Positions 1 through 6,624 of a DNA stretch of 9,119 nucleotides are shown here, piece by piece. Source of the DNA: an uncultured Dehalococcoidia bacterium. GTDB taxonomy: Bacteria; Chloroflexota; Dehalococcoidia; Lucifugimonadales; GCA-2712585. The DNA lies in the NCBI GenBank assembly GCA_913052045.1, contig CAJXDJ010000023.1:1-9119 (forward strand), in the 5' to 3' direction. Position numbers and translations under genes: made by a program. The notes under the pieces are model-generated. The model did not search any database and was not told the origin of the DNA. It saw nothing but the letters and a program-made list of their open reading frames with translations. Within the stretch, counting starts at the first letter, position 1, and every line of letters begins with the position of its first letter.

Positions 1-750
1 CTTTGCATAGACATCGATATGAATACGTGCGTACCAATGGCTTTTCAGGTCCTGCAGGGTTAAGTTGACAGGCAAAGAATAGAGATCGCCAGTAGGGGTC
101 GTCATTGGATGAGGCTGGTCATCATTGGGCCAATCGCAGACATAATTCAGCCCCTCATCAGCAAGGATGGCCGTCGTACGTTCTGACTCTCCAAATTCCG
201 GGCCCATCCAACCGCGAGGAGGAACTCCTGTAGCTTTTGTGACAGCTTCCAGCGAACGGAGTATATAGTCTCGCTCTTCTTCGGGGGACATTAAGCTAGT
301 AATCATCTGATTAGAGGCTATTCCATGGGCTACGAATTCACATCCCCGGTCCTTAAACAGATTCACGAGGTAGGGATAGTTTTCTGCAGACATTGCGTCA
401 ATGGCGATAGTTGGCTTGATTCCATATTTGTCTAAGATCTTCATTACCCGGAATACACCAACTCGTGGACCATATTCTCGTTGCCCAAATGCTATGATGT
501 CTGGGAAAGGCCTGCCTGATCCACTAACCCCACCGGGGGCCTCAGGTGATTTATAGGCACTTGGCGGGAGAGAACCTGGCATACCGCCATTATTGAAAGA
601 GTTGGTAGGCTTCCATTGGTAATGATCGATACTCAACAGGACAGATAAGGCGACTCTTTCCTGGTGTGGCCATTGTAGAGGAGGACGGGTCGATATAGGA
701 GACCAGTCATAGTAGGGCATATCGTACCCATATGTTCGGTCATGTGGCAT
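1..750 (-). CDS. PuuE-like polysaccharide deacetylase family protein (C-terminus cut by window edge)
   Basis: The first 250 codons are open from an ATG at 750 to the left edge, so the 3' end lies outside the window. The start is preceded by GGAGAAG at good spacing. The fold is read from similarity to the next gene upstream and to PuuE-type carbohydrate-esterase-4 proteins: QWP..ERVALSV near residues 26-37, FGQREYGPRVGVFR near 88-101, EFVAHGIASN near 138-147, PEEER near 156-160, and CDWPNDDQPHPM at about 205-216. The usual metal motif of this fold is His-x3-His; here H142 is followed by Gly-Ile-Ala-Ser and no second His. In PuuE allantoinases the protein is also reported to work without a metal. 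It follows the other deacetylase with a 35-bp gap and is probably co-transcribed. Substrate unknown; allantoinase or another amide hydrolase is possible, and sugar deacetylation is less likely. Confidence 0.85.
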   Translation of the reverse strand, partial: MPHDRTYGYDMPYYDWSPISTRPPLQWPHQERVALSVLLSIDHYQWKPTNSFNNGGMPGSLPPSAYKSPEAPGGVSGSGRPFPDIIAFGQREYGPRVGVFRVMKILDKYGIKPTIAIDAMSAENYPYLVNLFKDRGCEFVAHGIASNQMITSLMSPEEERDYILRSLEAVTKATGVPPRGWMGPEFGESERTTAILADEGLNYVCDWPNDDQPHPMTTPTGDLYSLPVNLTLQDLKSHWYARIHIDVYAK

Positions 751-785
751 TGTTCTTCTCCATATTAAGTAATTCCGAAATAATG

Positions 786-1709
786 TTAGGTGTAAGAAGT
801 TTTTTCGAGATGGGAGACCATGGTCTCGTAGTAATTCGCCATATAATACTCAGCCATCTCGTCCGCGGTGGCTTGCCACACCCCTTCGTGTGAGAGCATA
901 TATCCTAAAACCTCATCAAGGTATTTAATCCGGCTTGGGTGTCCAATTAATGCTGGATGTAAAGATAGACACAACTGTTTGGCATTGTCGGCCCCTTCCG
1001 CGTACATAACATCGAATTGATCTTTAACGCATTGTGCCCAATATTCTGGAGGTAATCCAAAACGATTGAATGTCCCGTCATTCAAGTCTAGGTTGTAGGG
1101 CATCGAAATCAGCCGGCCTGATTTCACCTTCATTGGAAATGGCTGATCGTCATGGCCCCAGTCGGCGTTGTAGATAAGTCCTGCTTCCGCCATTAGATTG
1201 TGGGTATTGGCCGATGGAGATACAGCGGGGGTTAACATGCCCTTTAGTTCCTTTCCGGTATAACGCTTAAGCGTTTCCTTGCAATCTTGAAAAAAGGCTC
1301 TCTCCTCCTCGATTGAAAGGAGGTTGAGGAAGCGATTATTGTATATACCATGTGACATGAAGTCATAGTCACGTTTGACCATGGCGTCGAGAGTCTCGGG
1401 AAATTGTTGAAGGACTGCTTCATTTAAGGAAATCGTACATTTGATGTTGTGATGATCGAACACCTCGAGCATTCTCCAGAAACAAACTCGATTGCCATAG
1501 TCATGGTTTCCAAATTGGGCCACATCCGGGCTGGGAGTTCGAGTATGTACCTGACGGAAAAATCCTCCTTTGCCATCATTCGGTGCGGGGATATAATCGA
1601 CATATTCTACATTTGGTGCTATCCAGAGTGCGACACGGGCACCTCCTGGCCATTTCATTTTTGGTCGGTCTACGATAGGTGCGTAGACGGACAAGTCGGG
1701 CTCAAGCAA
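786..1709 (-). CDS. PuuE-like polysaccharide deacetylase family protein
   Basis: This complete 307-aa protein has the usual length of PuuE-type members of the polysaccharide deacetylase (CE4) family. Visible landmarks are WPGGARVALWIAPNVEY (20-36, where E35 sits at the NYEE position of PuuE), YGNRVCFWRMLEVF (71-84), the SHG motif with H120, DWGHDDQPFPM (183-193), YAEGA (236-240), and SLHPALIGHPSR (249-260) followed by SHEGVW (273-278). The last stretch closely matches the C-terminal signature of PuuE allantoinases as I remember them. The second His of the standard metal site is replaced, as SHGIYNN, so a classic metal-dependent sugar deacetylase is unlikely. Translation starts at TTG with a near-perfect AGGAGGTG five bases upstream. 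It lies 33 bp after the BNR propeller gene and 35 bp before a paralogue, which indicates one operon. No signal peptide. True substrate unknown. Confidence 0.9.
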   Translation of the reverse strand: MLEPDLSVYAPIVDRPKMKWPGGARVALWIAPNVEYVDYIPAPNDGKGGFFRQVHTRTPSPDVAQFGNHDYGNRVCFWRMLEVFDHHNIKCTISLNEAVLQQFPETLDAMVKRDYDFMSHGIYNNRFLNLLSIEEERAFFQDCKETLKRYTGKELKGMLTPAVSPSANTHNLMAEAGLIYNADWGHDDQPFPMKVKSGRLISMPYNLDLNDGTFNRFGLPPEYWAQCVKDQFDVMYAEGADNAKQLCLSLHPALIGHPSRIKYLDEVLGYMLSHEGVWQATADEMAEYYMANYYETMVSHLEKTSYT

Positions 1710-1714
1710 AATAA

Positions 1715-1722
1715 CACCTCCT
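1715..1722 (-). promoter_or_regulatory. Strong ribosome binding site that fixes a TTG start
   Basis: On the minus strand the sequence reads AGGAGGTG, five bases before TTG at 1709-1707. No ATG or GTG in frame lies at a usable distance, so this site decides the TTG start of the 307-aa deacetylase-fold gene. Confidence 0.8.
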
Positions 1723-1742
1723 AAATTGTTAATCGATTTAAT

Positions 1743-2768
1743 CTAACCACAGACTAAAGTATTTATCTCAGAAAGATCTTCGGGTAGTGAGAAATCGTCC
1801 CAGTGGTTGCCGCCATCTAGTGTCCCCAATACTTGTCCGCATCTAGTGCCCGCAAACATTTGGTTGGTGTCAAGGGGGTTAATGTAGAATCCAAAAATAG
1901 TACTATTTGGACTTACCCCCATGTTCACTAAGTTCCATGTCGTCCCATAGTCTACGCTTTTAAATAAAGCCCCCGGGCTTCCACGAAATTCAGGTCCCCC
2001 TCCTATAAAGATTGTACTAGGGTCACCGGGCAGTTCTCGGATTACTCTAGAATAAGTTCCTTGTCGGCCAAGCTTGCGGATATTACCAGGGGCCCAGTGG
2101 TCTCCCCCATCCGTGCTCTGAAAAAGCCCTGCCCTGGCGATTATAGAAATGTGACGAGGCCTCGACCGATCTACGAGAACGGAATGAAGATCTACTGGAT
2201 CATCATTTTGGTAGTGTCCTTCGCTAACTCCTTCCCATGTTTCGCCGTTGTCTCGACTACGGATCAACCCCCCGACTTCTATAGCAGCATATATCTCTTG
2301 GGGCAGTTGAGGATCAACCGCAATTTCTAGGATCCGTTTTGGCATTTCTTGTGGCTTCATTGTTACGGAAGGGAATGTTATGTTTCCTATAGGAACTCGA
2401 GACCAATTTAGGCCACTGTCTGTAGTTCTGTACAATGCGGCGTCCTCGCCACCTGCATAAATGATTGTGGGATCGTTGGGATGGTAATTGACGGCCCAAA
2501 TAGTTCCAGGATGTCCAGGAAGAGGAAGTTTTTCCCAATGATCTGCCTGGTTGGTGGTTCGATAAACCCCATCTTGGGTACCGCAGAGTAATATGCTGAC
2601 GTTTTCTGGGTCGAGAGCAAGATCTCTTACATCCGGGTTTTCTGGAAGGCCATGAGTTTTGAGCTCCCATGATCCTCCGGAAATTGGACGCCTGTAAAGG
2701 CCATGTCCTTCTTGCCCGCCTTCGCTACCTAGTCCGACATAGATGTATGTTTGTTCTACTGAAGCCAT
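1743..2768 (-). CDS. BNR/Asp-box repeat beta-propeller protein (sialidase-like fold, probably not a sialidase)
   Basis: The protein is 341-342 aa and made almost wholly of Asp-box repeats (S/T-x-D-x-G-x-x-W). Clear copies, numbered from the first of two Met, are RTTDSGLNW (115-123), RSRDNGETW (171-179), QSTDGGDHW (218-226), KSVDYGTTW (271-279) and GTLDGGNHW (316-324). Degenerate copies are RTTNQADHW (71-79) and one near 28-36. Seven repeats suggest a seven-bladed propeller. The R-I-P motif and arginine triad expected of active sialidases are not evident, so 'exo-alpha-sialidase' would be a misleading label; VPS10-like or YCF48-like scaffold proteins have the same repeats. No signal peptide or membrane segment is seen. 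Two ATG codons are adjacent; AAGAGGT is better spaced for the second (2768) than for the first (2771). It is the first gene of a likely three-gene operon with the two deacetylase-fold genes. Ligand unknown. Confidence 0.88.
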   Translation of the reverse strand: MASVEQTYIYVGLGSEGGQEGHGLYRRPISGGSWELKTHGLPENPDVRDLALDPENVSILLCGTQDGVYRTTNQADHWEKLPLPGHPGTIWAVNYHPNDPTIIYAGGEDAALYRTTDSGLNWSRVPIGNITFPSVTMKPQEMPKRILEIAVDPQLPQEIYAAIEVGGLIRSRDNGETWEGVSEGHYQNDDPVDLHSVLVDRSRPRHISIIARAGLFQSTDGGDHWAPGNIRKLGRQGTYSRVIRELPGDPSTIFIGGGPEFRGSPGALFKSVDYGTTWNLVNMGVSPNSTIFGFYINPLDTNQMFAGTRCGQVLGTLDGGNHWDDFSLPEDLSEINTLVCG

Positions 2769-2822
2769 CATTACCTCTTAAGGTCGCAACCTAACTACTA
2801 ACAACAAAATTAGTGTTTCCCC

Positions 2823-2851
2823 ATTGCATCAAAAAGTAGGCAACGTGTCAA
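2823..2851 (-). promoter_or_regulatory. Predicted sigma70-like promoter for the BNR propeller operon
   Basis: The minus strand carries a perfect TTGACA (2846-2851), a 17-bp spacer and TGCAAT (2823-2828, four of six -10 consensus positions). It sits about 52 bp upstream of the start codon, in the 196-bp gap between divergent genes. Predicted from motif match only. Confidence 0.45.
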
Positions 2852-2909
2852 CAATGCAAGTAAGTCTATTTAGGAAGAGAATGTTGCGGGAACACTTAAA
2901 ATGAGCCCG

Positions 2910-2938
2910 TTGACCAAGGCGGGACAGAATTGTATCCT
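2910..2938 (+). promoter_or_regulatory. Predicted sigma70-like promoter for the GlcG/HbpS-family gene
   Basis: TTGACC (2910-2915), a 17-bp spacer and TATCCT (2933-2938) with TG directly before it. The -10 is about 26 bp upstream of the ATG, leaving a short leader that contains the AGGAGGT ribosome binding site (2954-2960). It lies back to back with the minus-strand promoter at 2823-2851. Motif-based only. Confidence 0.5.
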
Positions 2939-2964
2939 CCATTGAAAACAATTAGGAGGTCTCT

Positions 2965-3369
2965 ATGGCTGGCATTACTCTTGTCGAGGGCATGAAGGCT
3001 CTTGAAGCTGGGTTTCAAAGGGCTAGAGAATTGGACATTATAGTGGCTGTTAGTGTGGTGGATGCTCGTGGTGATTTGATTGCCTCCGCACGTATGGATG
3101 GGTCTCTTTGGTGGTGGACAGAAACAAGCCGGGCGAAGGCATTTGCTTCGGTAACTTATGGCGGGATGAAAAGTGGAGACTTAATCGATCGATCAAACAA
3201 TCCTGTATCTCAAGCGTTGGTTCATATGCATCAAGGACGAATGGCCCTCCAACAAGGGGCTGTGCCTCTATTTCGGGGGGCAGTGTTATTTGGGGCTATA
3301 GGTGCTGCGGGGGGCAGTGGCGCAGAAGATGAAGACGTGTCTGCAATGGCCGTCCAGTCAATCAGTTGA
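2965..3369 (+). CDS. GlcG/HbpS (DUF336) family protein
   Basis: This is the only plus-strand gene: 134 aa, the normal size for the Haem_degrading/GlcG/HbpS family (PF03928). Family marks are VSVVDARGDLIASARMDG (29-46), the helix ETSRAKAFAS (53-62), GAVPLFRGAVLFGAIGAAGGSG (98-119), and the acidic EDEDVSAMAV (121-130), which corresponds to the usual G-x-I-G-x-(S/A)-GG...DE ending. Members bind haem or cobalamin-like ligands, or occur beside oxidases and dehydrogenases, but most have no proven biochemical role. A run of three Trp (49-51) sits where other members, from memory, carry smaller residues, and H87/H89 lie in a helix that could face a ligand. The start is fixed by AGGAGGT four bases before the ATG. 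No signal peptide, unlike secreted HbpS. It is transcribed divergently from the propeller operon and convergently with the aldo/keto reductase. Confidence 0.9.
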   Translation: MAGITLVEGMKALEAGFQRARELDIIVAVSVVDARGDLIASARMDGSLWWWTETSRAKAFASVTYGGMKSGDLIDRSNNPVSQALVHMHQGRMALQQGAVPLFRGAVLFGAIGAAGGSGAEDEDVSAMAVQSIS

Positions 3370-3470
3370 TGGATCTTGGGTCAATTAACAAAGACGATTG
3401 TTATTGTGAGTCTTGCTTATCCATTTTGTTTTTCGGTTCCAAGACTAGCTAGACTGCTGTGCCCATAAAA

Positions 3471-4424
3471 TTACTGACCGTGTCCTAGGCCTACCGCACG
3501 TAATCTGTTCTTAGCTTCTGTGTAGACGTCAGGAGGGAGGGGGCCTTTTTCTGCTGCAACTACATTTTGGGTTAAGTGTTCGGGGTTTTGGGTTCCCACA
3601 ATAATTGTATGAACATCCGGATGTGACAGTGTAAATCGAAGTAGAAACGACGTTCGGGTTTCACCTTCGTCTACTAAGTCTCCAAGGTTTGCCTCGGTAA
3701 ACATATCCCAACGTTTTATTCCGGCGCTGCCTCCCAGGGATGGTTTCCAGTTTTGCATTCGTTGGGCGTTTATTGCAACCGATCCTGGTTCTCCCTTTGC
3801 TACGCCACCTCTGATAATAGTACCAACTCCTGATTTTGCTGATTTGCTTATGATATCGTAATGTTCCGGTTCCAGGGCGGAGTAAGGTAGTTGAAATGCA
3901 TCGTATGCTCCCGTTTTGAGGTGGTCGTCGAGATGAGGTATAACGCTAGAGCATCCTATAAAGCGGGTCCAACCACGAGCCTGAAGGTCCTTAAGTGTTT
4001 CTATGCATTCACACTCCTCTACATCTTTGCCGGTCGGGTTGTGGAGTTGTAGCAAGTCAACGTAGTCTGTTTTAAGATTTCGCAGACTTTCTTCTATGCA
4101 GGCTAATATATCACTTCGGGTATAGGACCCGTATTTGGTAGAGCTACAGTTTCCGTGCCCACTTTTAGCAGCGAGTGTAAAGTCGCTTCTTCGATGGGAT
4201 ATAAACTTTCCTATCATTTCTTCGCTTCTACCGTAACACCAAGCTGTATCAATGAAATTGATGCCAGAGTCTAGAACTGCGTTGAGAATCTCCTTGGCGC
4301 GAGCTTCACTTGGCATTCGTGCTTTGGGATCTTCTGAGGAAACTCCACGAACTTCTAATGCTCCATACCCCAGTTGAGTAACCTTTAAGCCGGTCCTACC
4401 CAAGGTTTTTGTTTCCAAGGCCAT
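3471..4424 (-). CDS. Aldo/keto reductase
   Basis: A complete 317-aa member of the aldo/keto reductase family (PF00248), a TIM-barrel NADP(H)-dependent oxidoreductase acting on carbonyls or alcohols in the cytoplasm. The opening METKTLGRTGLKVTQLGYGA-type sequence is standard. The catalytic tetrad is intact: D59 and Y64 in NFIDTAWCYG, K87 in LAAKSGHG, and H128 in DLLQLHNP. The cofactor-binding C-terminal part is visible as SFLLRFTLSHPDVHTIIVGTQ near residues 259-279, followed by the typical EHLTQNVVAA. The ATG is preceded by AGGAGA at six bases. It follows the aminotransferase gene with a 41-bp gap and most likely shares its transcript, so it may reduce a keto or aldehyde product made by that enzyme (inference). 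Substrate cannot be named. Confidence 0.94.
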   Translation of the reverse strand: MALETKTLGRTGLKVTQLGYGALEVRGVSSEDPKARMPSEARAKEILNAVLDSGINFIDTAWCYGRSEEMIGKFISHRRSDFTLAAKSGHGNCSSTKYGSYTRSDILACIEESLRNLKTDYVDLLQLHNPTGKDVEECECIETLKDLQARGWTRFIGCSSVIPHLDDHLKTGAYDAFQLPYSALEPEHYDIISKSAKSGVGTIIRGGVAKGEPGSVAINAQRMQNWKPSLGGSAGIKRWDMFTEANLGDLVDEGETRTSFLLRFTLSHPDVHTIIVGTQNPEHLTQNVVAAEKGPLPPDVYTEAKNRLRAVGLGHGQ

Positions 4425-4465
4425 GTGGATTCTCCTAAAGTTGAATTGATGACTGCTGCAACTGG

Positions 4466-5377
4466 CTACTCTAGCCCTACTTGGCTTCGAGACTGTCCGA
4501 TAATGTCTACTCCCACTTGTTCACTCCATGCGGAAAGCAGTCGACTGACAACAGGCCCTGGCATATTACTGCCCATCGGCCTATTATCCAATTTTGAAAC
4601 AGGCAACATACAATGACTGGTGCCTGAGATAAAAACTTCGTCGGCATTATATGCATCATAAAGCTGAATGTCTTCGGTTTGTATTGGTATGTCAAGGTTC
4701 TTGGCTAATTTAAGAATGGCCTTTCTTGAAATACCCTGAAGCATTGTACGGTCTTTAGGAGATTTTAAGATGCCATCCTTAACTATCCAGATATTGAAAC
4801 CGGTGCCCTCAGAAATGTTACCCTCTAAATCCAGAAGCACAGGCCAAGCACCATGGTCAACATCGTTTGCCTCGAGATCAGCCATGACGAAATTCATGCG
4901 GCTTTGATGCTTGACCTTTGGATCCAGAGAATCTGGATGATATGCGCGGGTCCTAGCGAATACGACATGACAGCCTTTATCGTAAAGATGAGCGAATCGG
5001 TTGAAGTCGAGGGAAGCTCCCCCAATATAGACTGTAGGCTCTCCTGTCTCGGCGACGGATCGTCCGATGCCACGAGTTATACGTTGAGTCACGGTCATAT
5101 CTCCACCCGCAGCGATTAGTGGCCAGTTACGGTCAACCACTTCCTCGCTGATATCTGCTATTTCTTGGTAGGTGAGCCCTGGGTCAATTCTGACATACTT
5201 AAGAGATCTGAAAAGTCGGTCTAAGTGCCCATTGAGGTCAAATATCTTCCCGTTGAACGTCCTGTCTACCTCAAAGACTCCGTCTCCTAGGGTAAAGCCA
5301 CGGTCAGCAATGGAAACCTTGCATTCGTCTGTTGGGATCCACTTGCCGTTGAAATATGCCATAAACTGGGTAGCCAT
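4466..5377 (-). CDS. Aminotransferase class IV (PLP fold-type IV; branched-chain or D-amino-acid aminotransferase-like)
   Basis: A 303-aa protein of the class IV aminotransferase family (PF01063), near the usual 280-310 aa. Features in order: AYFNGKWIP (7-15), DRGFTLGDGVFE (25-36), HLDRLFRSL (51-59), the PLP lysine K156 in KVKHQSRMN, spaced 13 residues from the E of DLEA exactly as in D-amino-acid aminotransferases, and E190 in NISEGTGFNIW, the conserved pyridine-nitrogen-binding Glu region. It ends with DEVFISGTSHCMLPVSKLD, the usual C-terminal signature. The segment after the lysine (HQSRMNFVMAD) is neither the GGNY type of standard IlvE nor the SLN(R/L)L type of D-AAT and ADC lyase, so substrate is open. 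The ATG at 5377 has TGAGGT about seven bases upstream. A consensus-like promoter precedes it, so it probably leads a two-gene operon with the aldo/keto reductase. Confidence 0.92.
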   Translation of the reverse strand: MATQFMAYFNGKWIPTDECKVSIADRGFTLGDGVFEVDRTFNGKIFDLNGHLDRLFRSLKYVRIDPGLTYQEIADISEEVVDRNWPLIAAGGDMTVTQRITRGIGRSVAETGEPTVYIGGASLDFNRFAHLYDKGCHVVFARTRAYHPDSLDPKVKHQSRMNFVMADLEANDVDHGAWPVLLDLEGNISEGTGFNIWIVKDGILKSPKDRTMLQGISRKAILKLAKNLDIPIQTEDIQLYDAYNADEVFISGTSHCMLPVSKLDNRPMGSNMPGPVVSRLLSAWSEQVGVDIIGQSRSQVGLE

Positions 5378-5408
5378 TACTTATACCTCATATGTCAGAA
5401 CTAGTAGC

Positions 5409-5437
5409 ATTATAAGTTCAGCCCAAATCACGCGCAA
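5409..5437 (-). promoter_or_regulatory. Predicted sigma70-like promoter for the aminotransferase-AKR operon
   Basis: The minus strand carries a perfect TATAAT (5409-5414) with TTGCGC (5432-5437) 17 bp upstream. The -10 is about 31 bp before the ATG, giving a short leader that still contains the TGAGGT ribosome binding site. The perfect -10 and ideal spacing make this the best promoter candidate in the window. Confidence 0.55.
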
Positions 5438-5499
5438 GCGAAACAGTCATTAGCTCACATAATATGCCACCGCAAAACTGCACATTTAATCGATGTATT

Positions 5500-6507
5500 C
5501 TACAGTGTAAATTGAGCTTCTTGGTAGGAAGGATCCTTTTGATAGATTTGGACACGCATGTGTTGTCCCTCGGCGATTAGGATTTTGTAGTCATCGCCGA
5601 CATGGACGAAGGTGGGGCTCCAAAATCTCCATTCAGGTTCCAAATCGACTCTTTCTCGAGCTTTAAGTAAGTCCGGATTGGAAGATACCTTTCCTTTAGC
5701 CCATTCAGATAGGTTGTTAGCATCTCCTATCAGAGTGGCCAGGTATATACCGTCCGTCTCAAAGATCTGTATTCTATGATTTCCCCAATCTGCGACGTAA
5801 ATGTCGCCATCTTTGTCTTCTATTGCGGAGCTCGGATGATTCAATTCGCCATTTTGGTCGCCTGGGCTTCCTATGGTTTGTAATGTTTGTCCGTTTGTAG
5901 TTACACGCTGAACACGGTTGTTCCCCCAATCTGCTATGAGTAGGTTCCCGCCGTTATCAATGCTGATTCCCCAAGGGGAGTTAAACTCGCCATCCCTGGA
6001 TCCACTGGCCCCAAATGTACTTAAAAAGGATCCATTGGCATCGAACTGTTGTATTCGGTCGTTCCCTGAATCTACTACCCAAACATTGTTATCTCCATCC
6101 ACTGCTATTCCGCTTGGTCTTTTTAGATCTCCATCAAGATTTCCGGACATTCCCCATCGGCCTAGATATTTCCCATCTCTGGAATATTTGTGGACGCAAT
6201 GGTCCGCCTGATCTGTGACGAAAAGGGTTTCTTGGTCATCAATGGCAAGCCCTCCCGGCCATTTAAAGGTGGGATCGCCATTCTCAGGATGTCCTATATC
6301 TTGGATCCACTCTTGTGAGTCTATGGTGCACTTTGTTATACGTGTAGATGGATTGCTTTCAACTCCCCAATTGGCTACATATAGTACATCATCCTTACCA
6401 CGTGCAAGTCCCATAGGGTGACGCAACGTGGGTCCAGAAGCGCCGATTTGGCCAATATTGCCAACGTAGGCGAAGGCTTTCGTTCCTGCTATTTGTGTTA
6501 CAGGCAT
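5500..6507 (-). CDS. NHL-repeat six-bladed beta-propeller protein (copy A)
   Basis: A 335-aa soluble protein built of NHL repeats. Blade-starting prolines lie at P31, P84, P131, P178, P225 and P298; the four from 84 to 225 are exactly 47 residues apart. Each middle blade has the NHL pattern P-x-G-(I/L)-A...(V/I)-x-D-x-x-(N/D)-x-(R/V), for example VVDSGNDRI, IADWGNNRV and VADWGNHRI. The last blade contains an extra about 25-residue module with DANNLSEWA and VDLEPEWRFW. No signal peptide or catalytic domain is present. The family includes peptidyl-alpha-hydroxyglycine amidating lyases; only the DQADH histidine seems to match one of their three zinc ligands, so lyase activity is doubtful. An upstream in-frame ATG (6567) would add 20 residues, but the AAGGAGA site and the match to the paralogue's start favour 6507. 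Likely a binding scaffold; ligand unknown. Confidence 0.9.
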   Translation of the reverse strand: MPVTQIAGTKAFAYVGNIGQIGASGPTLRHPMGLARGKDDVLYVANWGVESNPSTRITKCTIDSQEWIQDIGHPENGDPTFKWPGGLAIDDQETLFVTDQADHCVHKYSRDGKYLGRWGMSGNLDGDLKRPSGIAVDGDNNVWVVDSGNDRIQQFDANGSFLSTFGASGSRDGEFNSPWGISIDNGGNLLIADWGNNRVQRVTTNGQTLQTIGSPGDQNGELNHPSSAIEDKDGDIYVADWGNHRIQIFETDGIYLATLIGDANNLSEWAKGKVSSNPDLLKARERVDLEPEWRFWSPTFVHVGDDYKILIAEGQHMRVQIYQKDPSYQEAQFTL

Positions 6508-6512
6508 GTGAA

Positions 6513-6519
6513 TCTCCTT
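6513..6519 (-). promoter_or_regulatory. Ribosome binding site deciding the start of NHL copy A
   Basis: Minus-strand AAGGAGA lies five bases before the ATG at 6507-6505. It excludes the longer reading from 6567, whose start codon overlaps the predicted -35 element. Confidence 0.75.
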
Positions 6520-6538
6520 GATGCTGTCGTGTGTTGTT

Positions 6539-6567
6539 AATATATAGTGTTGCGATGGAATCCGCAA
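6539..6567 (-). promoter_or_regulatory. Predicted promoter for NHL copy A
   Basis: On the minus strand TTGCGG (6562-6567) is followed after 17 bp by TATATT (6539-6544, five of six consensus positions). The inferred transcript would start about 25 bases before the ATG at 6507. A short inverted repeat TTGCG-N8-CGCAA (6550-6567) overlaps the -35 and could be an operator. The 117-bp gap to the upstream NHL gene leaves room for independent transcription. Motif-based only. Confidence 0.45.
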
Positions 6568-6624
6568 AGGAATAATGGTGTCGAACCTTCTCAGCCCGGA
6601 CAGGTTAAAAGGGATTTGTTTCCT

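Noticed and set aside
1449..1724. Plus-strand open reading frames inside the minus-strand genes, such as 1449-1724, 5172-5453 and 5918-6211
   Set aside because: They lie antisense to clearly conserved proteins, have no family resemblance and lack convincing ribosome binding sites.
1743..2771. Annotation of the Asp-box protein as an exo-alpha-sialidase
   Set aside because: Asp boxes are structural and occur in many propellers; the R-I-P motif, arginine triad and a secretion signal are not seen.
3409..3446. Inverted repeat AGTCTTG / CAAGACT in the convergent gap, considered as a terminator
   Set aside because: The stem is only 7 bp with a 24-base loop and no T-run follows it on either strand; not reliable as a terminator.
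6505..6567. Longer start (ATG at 6567) for NHL copy A
   Set aside because: The extra 20 residues have no counterpart in the paralogue, the predicted promoter lies inside them, and a strong ribosome binding site precedes 6507.
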